Assembly (NCBI RefSeq): GCF_900115225.1
Contig: NZ_FOVR01000008.1
Coordinates: forward strand, 1-64,000
DNA length: 64,000 nt
Source: Cohaesibacter marisflavi
Lineage (GTDB): Bacteria; Pseudomonadota; Alphaproteobacteria; Rhizobiales; Cohaesibacteraceae
Reading direction: 5' to 3'
Part shown: in pieces, positions 37,089 to 45,145 of the stretch
Position numbering within the stretch: position 1 is the first letter of the stretch
Layout: the number at the start of each line of letters is the position of its first letter
Program-made: the position numbers and the translations under genes
Notes under the pieces: model-generated
What the model was told of the DNA's origin: nothing
Databases searched by the model: none
Seen by the model: only the letters and a program-made list of their open reading frames with translations

Positions 37089-37874
37089 ATGGTTATGGAA
37101 CCAGCAACAGACGAAGACCTTCGAATGCCCCTGCGCAGGCGTGGACGGCTGCATTCTGCGGTTTCCTCGGTGATCGAGAGCCGCATTCTGAATGGCGAAC
37201 TCAAGGTGGGAGACCGACTGGAGTCGGAAAGCGCCATTGCGCGTGAATTCGGCGTCTCTACCCGTGCGGTGCGCGAAGCCATACAGGAATTAGAAGTAAA
37301 GGGGTTGGTTCAACGCCGCCATGGCGAACGAACCGAGGTGGTGCGCGACGATGTGAACAATTATCTGGACGCGCTCGCGGTGACTGTCAGACAGCAGTTC
37401 TATTCCGATCCCGACTATCTGCTTCAGTTGATGAGTGTGCGTCGCATGATCGAGTCGGAGGTGTTGGAAATCCTCACCGACGGTGAATTGCCCAAGATGC
37501 CCAAGGTCGAAGCGGCGCTCGAGGCCATGCGCAAGGCCGTCAAGCAGAAGGACTTCAACGGGTTTGTTGATGCCGATGCGTCTTTTCACCTTGAACTGGT
37601 GCATGCCACCGGCAACCAGATCCTGATGCATATCTATGACAATTTTTCTGGCCTGATCAATGACGTGATCCACGTGACCAGCCGTGTTCCCATCAAGTCT
37701 CTCAGCGAAGCCTACAAGGAACATGCAGAGATTTATGATCAGATCTATCGGCGGGACAAGGCTGGTGCCAAGGAGCGCATTCGTGCGCAAATTGACACGA
37801 GTGCGGATTATCTGCGTCAGGCCATAGAGCAATCGAACTTGAAACAATCCAAGAATGAGGATGAAAATGGATAA
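37089..37874 (+). CDS. GntR/FadR-family transcriptional regulator
   Basis: A 261-residue regulator. The winged helix is at about 35-75 (VGDRLESESAIAREFGVSTR, then AVREAIQELEVKGLVQRR), and an FCD sensor domain follows. FCD metal ligands are partly kept (ADASFHLELVHATGN, YKEHAEIYD), but the last His of the usual set is Gln in RIRAQIDT, so metal use may differ. It overlaps the RraA-family gene downstream and is divergent from the TTT operon, which it most likely controls. Confidence 0.9.
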   Translation: MVMEPATDEDLRMPLRRRGRLHSAVSSVIESRILNGELKVGDRLESESAIAREFGVSTRAVREAIQELEVKGLVQRRHGERTEVVRDDVNNYLDALAVTVRQQFYSDPDYLLQLMSVRRMIESEVLEILTDGELPKMPKVEAALEAMRKAVKQKDFNGFVDADASFHLELVHATGNQILMHIYDNFSGLINDVIHVTSRVPIKSLSEAYKEHAEIYDQIYRRDKAGAKERIRAQIDTSADYLRQAIEQSNLKQSKNEDENG

Positions 37875-38526
37875 ATTCGATTATTCGGACACCGATTGGG
37901 AGGCTATCGAGCGTCTGAAAAAATGGTACTCAGGCGATATCCATGACAGCATGGAAGCACTGGGGCTTTGGGGATGTCTGGAAGGGATCTCCCTGCTCGG
38001 CGCTCTGGAGGCTGGTGATGTGGTTTGCGGCCCCGCCGTAACGGTGCTGTTTGCTCCTTCTGATCGCAAGGGTGAGCCACAGGATGTCTACCATAATGCC
38101 ATTGATAATGCGCCCAAAGGGGCTGTGATGGTGTGTGATGCCTCTTGTGCTCCGGGTTCCTGCTCAGGGGAGCTGATGAGCACAGGCGCGAAAACCTCCG
38201 GCGCAGTTGCGACCGTGGTCAACGGTACCGTGCGCGATCTTGCTCAGGTACGCACCCTTGGCTATCCGCTCTTTGGCACAGCACCAAGCCCGATTGGTGT
38301 GACAGGCAAGAAAGAGCCGGTAGAAAGTCAGGTTGCCCTGCAGATCGGCAAGGCTACCGTGAAACCCGGAGATATCATCTTTGGTGATATCGATGGTCTG
38401 GTGGTTATTCCCAAGGAACATGTCAAGGCTGTTGCCGATCAGGCTGATGCTTTGGGTGAGCAGGAAGCCAAGGCTCGCGATCGTATTCTTGCTGGAGAAA
38501 AGCTTCAGCAGATCTGGCCCGTTTAA
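37867..38526 (+). CDS. RraA-family protein (HMG aldolase / decarboxylase type)
   Basis: A 219-residue protein of the RraA / 4-hydroxy-4-methyl-2-oxoglutarate aldolase family, which splits pyruvate from 2-oxo-4-hydroxy acids or decarboxylates oxaloacetate. The key Arg-Asp pair is in NGTVRDLAQV, and the loop GDIIFGDIDGLVVIP is the family signature. I chose ATG 37867, preceded by GAGGA, over ATGs at 37855 and 37861. It overlaps the GntR stop by 8 bp. Beside a catabolic TTT cluster an aldolase role is more likely than RNase E regulation. Confidence 0.85.
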   Translation: MDKFDYSDTDWEAIERLKKWYSGDIHDSMEALGLWGCLEGISLLGALEAGDVVCGPAVTVLFAPSDRKGEPQDVYHNAIDNAPKGAVMVCDASCAPGSCSGELMSTGAKTSGAVATVVNGTVRDLAQVRTLGYPLFGTAPSPIGVTGKKEPVESQVALQIGKATVKPGDIIFGDIDGLVVIPKEHVKAVADQADALGEQEAKARDRILAGEKLQQIWPV

Positions 38527-38584
38527 GGCTAACCTCCCTAAAAATCTAGAAAATGTCCCCGCAAACAAACTGCAGGATCTTCAT

Positions 38585-38612
38585 GCCGGACCATAACAGG
38601 CCCGGCTTTTTT
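38585..38612 (+). terminator. Rho-independent terminator after RraA-family gene
   Basis: GCCGG, a 12-nt loop and CCGGC followed by TTTTTT, about 60 bp past the stop. The stem is short but the U-tract is good. Confidence 0.6.
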
Positions 38613-38644
38613 GTTTCCCCTTTCGGTTTTACGCTGTTGGACAT

Positions 38645-39961
38645 CTAGGATTTAAACGAGCGTTGCATGCTTTTTGTGACTGGCTCGAACACCATCTGGA
38701 AGAATGTGCGGGTGCCTGTTTCCAGAAAGGCTTCCACCGGCATGCCAGGAACAAGATCGGGCAGCTCCGTGTCCTGTTCGGGCAAAAGCTCCAGACGCAC
38801 GACAAAATAGGGCCGTTGGGTCCTCTGGTTTATGCGTCTGTCCGGTGAAATGAAAACCACCCGTCCGTTAGCTGCTGGAAATTCGGCTGGATCAAAGGCG
38901 CTCAGGGACAATCTGGCATTCTGCCCTACCCTGACCTGATCGATATCTGCCGGGCGCACCTCGACTTCGATTTGCAGGCGCTTCTGATCCGGCACGATCT
39001 CCACCAACGGCTGATAGGCTGCGATGGCGCTGCCAATGGTGTTGACATGCAATTTGTCTATGGTCCCGCTTGCGGGGGATTGCAGAGCGACCCGATCGAC
39101 CGCCTTGCGCGCGGCTTGCAGTTCGTTGGCCAGTGCCAGCTTTTCAGAGCGCAGCTCTGCCAATTCACGCGAGACTGCTTCATTGAACTGGTCGACGAGC
39201 TGCTTGAGCCGCTGGTCGATTTCGGACATCTGGATGGGCAAGGATTCCGTTTGTGTTTTCAGCTTCTGATAGTCGGTTTCGACTTCGGCGAATTCCTTCA
39301 AGGTGTTCTGGTAGGCTACTTTACTGACGACGCCCTTTTTCATCAGGATTTCGCGCATTTCCACCTGCTCTTGCAGAATTTTGCGCCAGTCGTCCAATGC
39401 CTTGAGTTCGGCCTGAGAGCCCGTCAGCTGTTGTTCAAGAATTGCCTTTTGTTCCTGTAGTACGGATCGTTCTCGATTTTTCAGGCGCTGCCGTGTGGTG
39501 AACTGCTTTTCCTGATCTTGCACCAAACGATCGAACGCCGCCAGATTCGCATATTGCTCCAGCTTTGCCGGAAGGGTATCTGTGTCGAATGTGCCTCGCT
39601 GCTCTTCTGCTTCAAGCCGCAGTTCCTTGATGGCGCTATAGGCCATGCGTGTTTCCAGCTTTGCCAACTCGGCCTTTTTCTCGCTGTCTTCGATGGACAG
39701 CAGCAACTGCCCCTCTTCCACATGCTGGCCTTCGTCAACAGCAATGCTCTGCACCACGCCGCCGCGTTCATGGGCCACCACCTGCGTGCGCCCTTCTTTG
39801 GTTATGGTGCCACGGGCGATAATTGCTCCTTCAAGGGGGGCATATCCGGCCCAGACGCAGAATACGCCGAAGAAGAGAAAAATGACCACGCCGCCAAACA
39901 CCTTCAGAGCCCTGAAAGTGCTTAGGGATTGGATCTCTTTCTCATAGTCGATCATATTCAT
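38645..39961 (-). CDS. Type I secretion membrane-fusion (adaptor) protein, HlyD/PrsE type
   Basis: A periplasmic adaptor linking the inner-membrane ABC protein to a TolC channel, 438 residues. It has one membrane helix near the N-terminus (VFGGVVIFLFFGVFCVWAG), a lipoyl-like half (AHERGGVVQSIAVDEGQHVE), a long coiled-coil hairpin (about 95-270) and the second lipoyl half and beta barrel (SPASGTIDKLHVNTIG, and VGQNARLSLSAFDPAEFPAA). It ends the operon that contains the RTX lyase and the ABC exporter. The outer-membrane TolC partner is not in the window. Confidence 0.93.
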   Translation of the reverse strand: MNMIDYEKEIQSLSTFRALKVFGGVVIFLFFGVFCVWAGYAPLEGAIIARGTITKEGRTQVVAHERGGVVQSIAVDEGQHVEEGQLLLSIEDSEKKAELAKLETRMAYSAIKELRLEAEEQRGTFDTDTLPAKLEQYANLAAFDRLVQDQEKQFTTRQRLKNRERSVLQEQKAILEQQLTGSQAELKALDDWRKILQEQVEMREILMKKGVVSKVAYQNTLKEFAEVETDYQKLKTQTESLPIQMSEIDQRLKQLVDQFNEAVSRELAELRSEKLALANELQAARKAVDRVALQSPASGTIDKLHVNTIGSAIAAYQPLVEIVPDQKRLQIEVEVRPADIDQVRVGQNARLSLSAFDPAEFPAANGRVVFISPDRRINQRTQRPYFVVRLELLPEQDTELPDLVPGMPVEAFLETGTRTFFQMVFEPVTKSMQRSFKS

Positions 39962-39999
39962 GCTTCAGCCCCGTTCCTTTCCAAAGCGGGTAACCCTTT

Positions 40000-41757
40000 C
40001 TAGTGGTCCGTGTTTTCGAGCGTTTTCTGGCTGGATTTGTCCTCTATGGCTTCCGTTTTCCTGTTTGTATCGCGCGGTGCCATCAAGGCTTCTCGCGGAC
40101 CGAATTTAACGACCATGCCATTATCAACAATCAGCACCTTGTTGGCTGAGTTGACCAGATGCATGCGTTGGGTCACGAACAAAACTGTTTTGCCACGGGC
40201 GCGGGCATTTGCGATGGCGGCGACCAACGCCCGTTCGCCTTCCTTGTCCAGGTGCGCATCGGGTTCATCGAGTAGAAGAATTTGCGGATCGCCAAAAAAG
40301 GCGCGAGCCAAATTGATGCGCTGTTTTTGTCCGCCCGACAGGTTGAAGGATACGGTATCGAGATTGGTGTTGTAGCCCTGCGGCAAACTGCCGATAAATT
40401 CGTGCGCACCGGCATTCAGAGCGGCGTTGACGATAGCCTCATCGCTGGCATCGGGATTGAAGCGAGCGATATTCTCGGCCACTGTGCCGTGAAAAAAGTC
40501 GCTTTCCTGTCCGGCATAGCCGATCTCAGCACCCAATTGTTCGGGATCCCATTGCTCCAGTTCGAAGCCATCAATGGAGACTTTTCCCATGCTGGGGCGA
40601 ATAACCGAGGCCAGAACGCGCATTAAGGTGCTTTTGCCTGCCCCGCTGGAGCCGACAATGGCGATGACCTCGCCCGGCTCCACTTCAAAGGAAATACCTC
40701 TCAGCAGTGCCTTGTCTGATGTCGCACCGGGCGGCACGAGGCTGACATTGTCACTGCGAAGATAGCCCTTGATCTCTGGCAGGGTCAGCGGTGCGGGCAT
40801 GTTGCTTGCATCTTGTGTGCCGTTAAACCAGTGCTTGAGGCGATTGTTAGCCACGCTCGCGGCGGTCAATTGTTTGTAGCTGCCGACAAATTGTTCGATC
40901 GGCATCAGCGCGCGGCCCGAGATGATGCTGGACGCAAAGATCAGGCCCGCCGAGAGATGCTCGGACATGACCAGATAGGCCGAACATCCCAGAATCATGA
41001 TCTGAATGGCCTGTCTGGCAAAGCGGACAAGACCGAAAAAGACGCCGTTGACTGCGGAGAGCTCATTGGAGGAATAGACAGCATCGACAATAGTTCGCTG
41101 CCATCTATTCAGTTGGGCCTTGCCCATGCCCATGGCGCAAACATCATCCAGATGCCGCAGAATTTCCGAGCTTTTCGCCGTGGATTGCTGGTATAGGCGG
41201 GATGTGTTGTGTTGATGCCGAGAGGCCATCAATTCGTTGCCAAGCGCCAAAAAGAGCAGAATTAAGGCGCCCAGGCTTGCGACGGCTCCGATCCAAGGAT
41301 GGACAAAAAAGAGAATGGCGAGAAAAATCGGGACAAAGGGCAAGTCGAAGATGCTGAAGAGGCCGCGCCCCGAAAGGAACTGACGCACCGTGGTGACGTC
41401 ATTGAGCAGGGAAGCAAGGCGCGTGCGATCTATCTCCCGATTCTTCACTCCATGCTCAAGTAGCGCCGATTTGGTGCGCAATTCATAATGGACGCTGAGC
41501 TTCTGGGCCACCGTGCGGCGCAGAATTTCGAAAATGCTGAAAAGCCCGATACAAAACAGGATCAACAGGGTGAGATAGAGCAGTGTATCCAGCCCGTCAC
41601 TTGGCAAAACCCGATCATAGATCTGGGAAAGATAGATAGGCATGGCCAGCAAGAGAAGATTGGCTGAGATCGAGAAGACCAACAGCCAAACTCCGAAGCG
41701 AAGGACAATACCAACCCCGACCGGATTGTTTTGTGAAGCTGATATCGTCACATTCAC
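40000..41757 (-). CDS. Type I secretion ABC transporter (permease-ATPase, PrsD type)
   Basis: A fused exporter of 585 residues that drives secretion of C-terminally signalled proteins. The N-terminal half has about six helices. The ATPase half has Walker A IVGSSGAGKSTLM (about 370), signature LSGGQKQRINLARAF (about 475) and Walker B ILLLDEPDAHLD. There is no N-terminal C39 peptidase domain, as expected for RTX-protein exporters of the PrtD/PrsD branch. It lies between the lyase gene and the adaptor gene, so the lyase is the obvious cargo. Confidence 0.94.
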   Translation of the reverse strand: MNVTISASQNNPVGVGIVLRFGVWLLVFSISANLLLLAMPIYLSQIYDRVLPSDGLDTLLYLTLLILFCIGLFSIFEILRRTVAQKLSVHYELRTKSALLEHGVKNREIDRTRLASLLNDVTTVRQFLSGRGLFSIFDLPFVPIFLAILFFVHPWIGAVASLGALILLFLALGNELMASRHQHNTSRLYQQSTAKSSEILRHLDDVCAMGMGKAQLNRWQRTIVDAVYSSNELSAVNGVFFGLVRFARQAIQIMILGCSAYLVMSEHLSAGLIFASSIISGRALMPIEQFVGSYKQLTAASVANNRLKHWFNGTQDASNMPAPLTLPEIKGYLRSDNVSLVPPGATSDKALLRGISFEVEPGEVIAIVGSSGAGKSTLMRVLASVIRPSMGKVSIDGFELEQWDPEQLGAEIGYAGQESDFFHGTVAENIARFNPDASDEAIVNAALNAGAHEFIGSLPQGYNTNLDTVSFNLSGGQKQRINLARAFFGDPQILLLDEPDAHLDKEGERALVAAIANARARGKTVLFVTQRMHLVNSANKVLIVDNGMVVKFGPREALMAPRDTNRKTEAIEDKSSQKTLENTDH

Positions 41758-41784
41758 CTGCTTTTTCGTGTTGGTTGTTCTGCC

Positions 41785-43533
41785 CTAAAGGCTGAAATCC
41801 CCAGACAACAAATGGTCTGATGTTCTGATGTCGACAGCAAAGTCTGCGTCTCCATCGCCATCAACGTCTCCCAGAATGGTCTGGATGCTGCCATCAACTT
41901 CGGTGCGTAATTCACCAGCTACGCCGGAAAATGCGTTTTCACCGATAAAGGAGAAGGCCTGATCACCCGAAACCGTGCTGTTGGCATCAATCGTGCTGAG
42001 ATCAATGATATCGCCTTCGGTGAGGTCAAAATCCTTGAACAGGTCGCGACCACCCACATCAACCGTGCTGTCGTCAATGGATTCCAGCACGAATTTGTCA
42101 GCGCCAGACGAGCCTATGAGCGTGTCAGCACCTTCTCTGCCGACCAGGACATCATCGCCACTATGGCCGAAGAGCTTGTCATCGCCATCGCCACCATAGA
42201 GAGTGTCGTCGCCCTGCCCGCCTCTCAGGTCATCTTTGCCAGCACCACCGTAAAGGGTATCGTCACCCTCACCGGCATTGATCCGGTCATTGCCGGAGCC
42301 GCCATGCAGGATGTCATCACCATCCTCGCCATAGAGCTTGTCATTGCCACCGTCACCGTAGATCGTGTCGTTGCCGTCTTCGCCAAGCAAGCGGTCTTTG
42401 TCAGCCCCGCCATAAATGGTGTCGGCACCGTCACCGCCAAAGATCTTGTCTTTGCCATCGCCACCAGAGAGCGTGTCATCTCCATCACCGCCCAGAATGC
42501 GATCGCGTCCTTCTAGGCCGGTGATCATGTCATCATCGCCGGTGCCATAGAGGCGATCATTGGAGTCGTCACCGGTGATTTCGTTCATGTCATCATGGTT
42601 TCCACCGTTGCCGGTTTCTCCGCCGTCAGTGCCGCCGGTCTCGCCACTTCCGGTTTCTCCGCCGTCAGTGCCGCCGGTCTCGCCACTTCCGGTTTCTCCG
42701 CCGTCAGTGCCGCCGGTCTCGCCACTTCCGGTTTCTCCACCGTCAGTGCCGCCAGGTTCGCCTTCTCCGGTATTTCCATTATCGACGGGTTGTTCTACAT
42801 CAACCAGCCCGCCATATCCCTCACCTTCCGTGTGGGAATAGTCCAAACCGTAAAAGGAAACCTGCCCTGTGCCGGTTCCCATGGATTCGTTAAGCTGGAG
42901 ATAGCAGCCAGCCTTGAAGTTGAGAGGCTCGTTTGTCCAGTGGTCTGTGATGGAGGTTTCGGAGGTATAAACCTCTCCATCAGCATAGATCACCACTTTG
43001 ATTTCATCCCCTCGCACTTCCATCTGATAGGAGAAATTGTCGCCTATACTGATAGAAGGTTCATCTCCGTCTTCATTCGTAAAGCGGAATTTGAGGGTCT
43101 TGTCGTCGGGTCCGCTATGCTCACTGTAATAGTAGACAGAGCCATTGTCCCAATAGAGACGAACAAGCTCGTCTACCTTGCCGCGCACCTGACCAATAAC
43201 GATCTTGCCGTCTTGGCCATTGTCCCAGGTCGGGGCTTCATCGATGCGCAAGGTCGCGGTCATTGTGCCGCCCTCGCTTAGATACCAGGCGGCACTCTCG
43301 TCGCCGTCTTTCTCTCTTAGCTCTGTGCGAGCATAGCGGGCATTGCCGGTTGTTGCGCCGTCAACGCTTGCCGTCATTACCATGGCGCCATCTGCTGCGT
43401 CATAGAAGAACTCGCTTTCATACCCATCCAGCTTGCTTATGGTTCGGGCGCGACCATCGGTTCCACCATCGAAATCAATAGGCAAGTTGAGTTTCCAGGC
43501 GGATAAGTCAAAATTGTCGGAATTCGTTGTCAT
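41785..43533 (-). CDS. Secreted PL7-type polysaccharide lyase with RTX repeats
   Basis: A 582-residue extracellular enzyme without a signal peptide, as expected for a type I substrate. Residues 1-230 form a PL7 (alginate lyase 2) jelly roll: LSAWKLNLP, RYARTELRE and FKAGCYLQLNESMG are the family motifs. The usual QIH/QVH triplet reads GQVRG, so the catalytic His is Arg. A Gly/Thr/Glu linker of four 13-residue repeats follows. Next come about a dozen RTX nonapeptides (GGDGDDTLSGG-like, about 330-480) that bind Ca2+, and a C-terminal secretion domain. It probably trims the polymer made by the adjacent operon. Confidence 0.88.
   Translation of the reverse strand: MTTNSDNFDLSAWKLNLPIDFDGGTDGRARTISKLDGYESEFFYDAADGAMVMTASVDGATTGNARYARTELREKDGDESAAWYLSEGGTMTATLRIDEAPTWDNGQDGKIVIGQVRGKVDELVRLYWDNGSVYYYSEHSGPDDKTLKFRFTNEDGDEPSISIGDNFSYQMEVRGDEIKVVIYADGEVYTSETSITDHWTNEPLNFKAGCYLQLNESMGTGTGQVSFYGLDYSHTEGEGYGGLVDVEQPVDNGNTGEGEPGGTDGGETGSGETGGTDGGETGSGETGGTDGGETGSGETGGTDGGETGNGGNHDDMNEITGDDSNDRLYGTGDDDMITGLEGRDRILGGDGDDTLSGGDGKDKIFGGDGADTIYGGADKDRLLGEDGNDTIYGDGGNDKLYGEDGDDILHGGSGNDRINAGEGDDTLYGGAGKDDLRGGQGDDTLYGGDGDDKLFGHSGDDVLVGREGADTLIGSSGADKFVLESIDDSTVDVGGRDLFKDFDLTEGDIIDLSTIDANSTVSGDQAFSFIGENAFSGVAGELRTEVDGSIQTILGDVDGDGDADFAVDIRTSDHLLSGDFSL
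42611..42766 (-). repeat. Four tandem 39-bp repeats in lyase linker
   Basis: Units begin at 42611, 42650, 42689 and 42728. Copies 1-3 are nearly identical and the last is diverged. Each encodes 13 residues rich in Gly, Thr and Glu (GGTDGGETGSGET). The copy number could vary by slippage, changing linker length. Confidence 0.9.
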
Positions 43534-43636
43534 CGTTTTTCCTCAGCTCTTTCGCCTTTGACAGGCTCACTACATGTCAAAGACCCAAGTTTTGGTCTGA
43601 AAAGCGATCTGGAATTCTTGGTATTCCCTTGGGGGA

Positions 43637-43672
43637 TTTAGACTGTCTTGTATAAAAACAGGATAGTCTAAA
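43637..43672. promoter_or_regulatory. Long dyad upstream of lyase gene
   Basis: TTTAGACTGTCTTGT and ACAGGATAGTCTAAA flank a 6-base spacer about 100 bp upstream of the lyase start. The arms are 15 bp with two mismatches. It lies in the leader or promoter of the lyase-secretion operon. Confidence 0.6.
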
Positions 43673-43720
43673 GAGACTCGCAATTCACTCACCAACTTGG
43701 ACGAAAGTATCGAAAGAATA

Positions 43721-43741
43721 TGGTTAAAAAATTGTTAACCA
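43721..43741. promoter_or_regulatory. AT-rich dyad in the algL-lyase gap
   Basis: TGGTTAA-aaaattg-TTAACCA lies about 110 bp past the algL stop and 190 bp before the lyase start. It may be an operator or a weak terminator of the alginate operon. Confidence 0.4.
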
Positions 43742-43848
43742 TGAATATTGATCCATTTAATCCCCATGATTTAAATCAATAAATACATGATTAAAAATTA
43801 GTCAGTATGTTTATTATTTGTTTTGTTTAATTTTTACTCATTGAATAC

Positions 43849-45138
43849 TTATTGATCATTCTCTCCGAAATCTTGCTTGTCATTTTTGCTATCATGAAAT
43901 CTAAAGGTCATGTTGCCCCCCAATTTGGAATTTCGAAGTGGCCGCAAATCGTTGATTGTGGCATCCAGTTGAGGGTTTTCTTCAAGTGCCAGCAAAGGTT
44001 CAAGCCAGGCAATCTGGTATTTCTTCTGTTCCAGAAGGCCAGATTTGACGGTTTGTGGCTTATCTGTCTTTTCTTCGACAAGTTCGGGCTTTTCGATTGC
44101 CCGTAAGGAGAATTTTGCCGCCATCATCAGGCGATCCATATAAATCTGCGAGTTGCGTTTGTCTGCTTCTTGCAACATGGCTGTTGCCGTGACCATCGGG
44201 GCGACAGCATGCAACTGGTAATGCAGGGCATATCTGCCGCGTCTCATTTCCATGGGGAGACTGCCGTCGGGTTCTATGGTATCCAGAATCACCCGGTGGC
44301 TCTCCAGGCCCCATTCGATGAAATCCTCATTTTCAACGGTCAGGCCGATCTGGATGATAGCCAGCGCGGCCCATGCCCTGAGATTGTTCTTGCTGGCCAT
44401 CGGTGGCCCGTCTGTTTCCCAGAAATGGATGATAGAGTCACCCAAACCAGCCAACCAATGCTCGATGGTCTTTGTGTCTTCGCGATACTCTTCCGGTAGC
44501 TGGACCGTGTTCTTTTTTGCCTGGCTTTCAGACTCATTGAGATCGTCAGAAGCCTCCGCGCTGGCTTTCTTTGTTTCCTCTTCGGTGTCCTGCGGGTCGG
44601 TTTCTTCAAGCAGCTGTAATTGGCCAACCGATGTCACCTCATCTGTTGGCTCCTCTTGTTCTTGCGGGATGAGCGCTTTGAATTGCGCATAGGCAATGGC
44701 GATGCCGCCAACACGTGATGCATAGGAAAGATTGGCTGTCAGACTGTCGATTTCGCTGAAGGAATCCGCTTCCGCCCAGTGATGGATCGCGCCGATGGCG
44801 CAGCGGACGATATCCTCTCTTTGCGATGTCTTCTTTTGTGCCTTGTCGGCCAGTCTTGCCAGAATCTGGATGAATTTGTCCGATGGGCCAAGCGCCTTGT
44901 TAACCGCCGCATTGGCTTCTTTATCAAGCTCCGAGCGCGACTTGCTATCGTCTTTGTAGCGACTGCCATAGCTTAGGGAAATGGTAGCTTCGGGAAAGTC
45001 TGGGCATTGGAAGCCCTCCGCCTCATTGTTAGAAGAGGTCGTTGCAGCCTGAGAAACAAGGCTTGCAAACAGAAGCGGAGTGGCGAGCAAAGTTGCTCGC
45101 CCTCCTTTTCTGATCCATTCTTCGATTTTATAAATCAT
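43849..45138 (-). CDS. algL: AlgL-like periplasmic alginate lyase (PL5), altered active site
   Basis: In alginate producers AlgL is a periplasmic lyase that clears mislocalised polymer. From ATG 45138 (7 bp after the upstream stop) the protein is 429 residues, with signal peptide ATLLATPLLFASLVSQA. PL5 features are MASKNNLRAWAALAI and SLPMEMRRGRYALHYQLHAV, which keep the Arg and Tyr of the active site. The family NNH[SR]YW motif reads NNLRAW (His to Leu), and the early Lys (SKY) reads SRYKDD. About 60 acidic residues are inserted near 160-220. Activity may be lost or changed, although the fold assignment is good. Confidence 0.8.
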   Translation of the reverse strand: MIYKIEEWIRKGGRATLLATPLLFASLVSQAATTSSNNEAEGFQCPDFPEATISLSYGSRYKDDSKSRSELDKEANAAVNKALGPSDKFIQILARLADKAQKKTSQREDIVRCAIGAIHHWAEADSFSEIDSLTANLSYASRVGGIAIAYAQFKALIPQEQEEPTDEVTSVGQLQLLEETDPQDTEEETKKASAEASDDLNESESQAKKNTVQLPEEYREDTKTIEHWLAGLGDSIIHFWETDGPPMASKNNLRAWAALAIIQIGLTVENEDFIEWGLESHRVILDTIEPDGSLPMEMRRGRYALHYQLHAVAPMVTATAMLQEADKRNSQIYMDRLMMAAKFSLRAIEKPELVEEKTDKPQTVKSGLLEQKKYQIAWLEPLLALEENPQLDATINDLRPLRNSKLGGNMTFRFHDSKNDKQDFGENDQ

Positions 45139-45145
45139 GCCGGGT

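Noticed and set aside
38645-41757. Type I secretion proteins as the polymer exporter
   Set aside because: They are PrsD/PrsE-like protein exporters and lie beside an RTX lyase without a signal peptide; that lyase is the better cargo.
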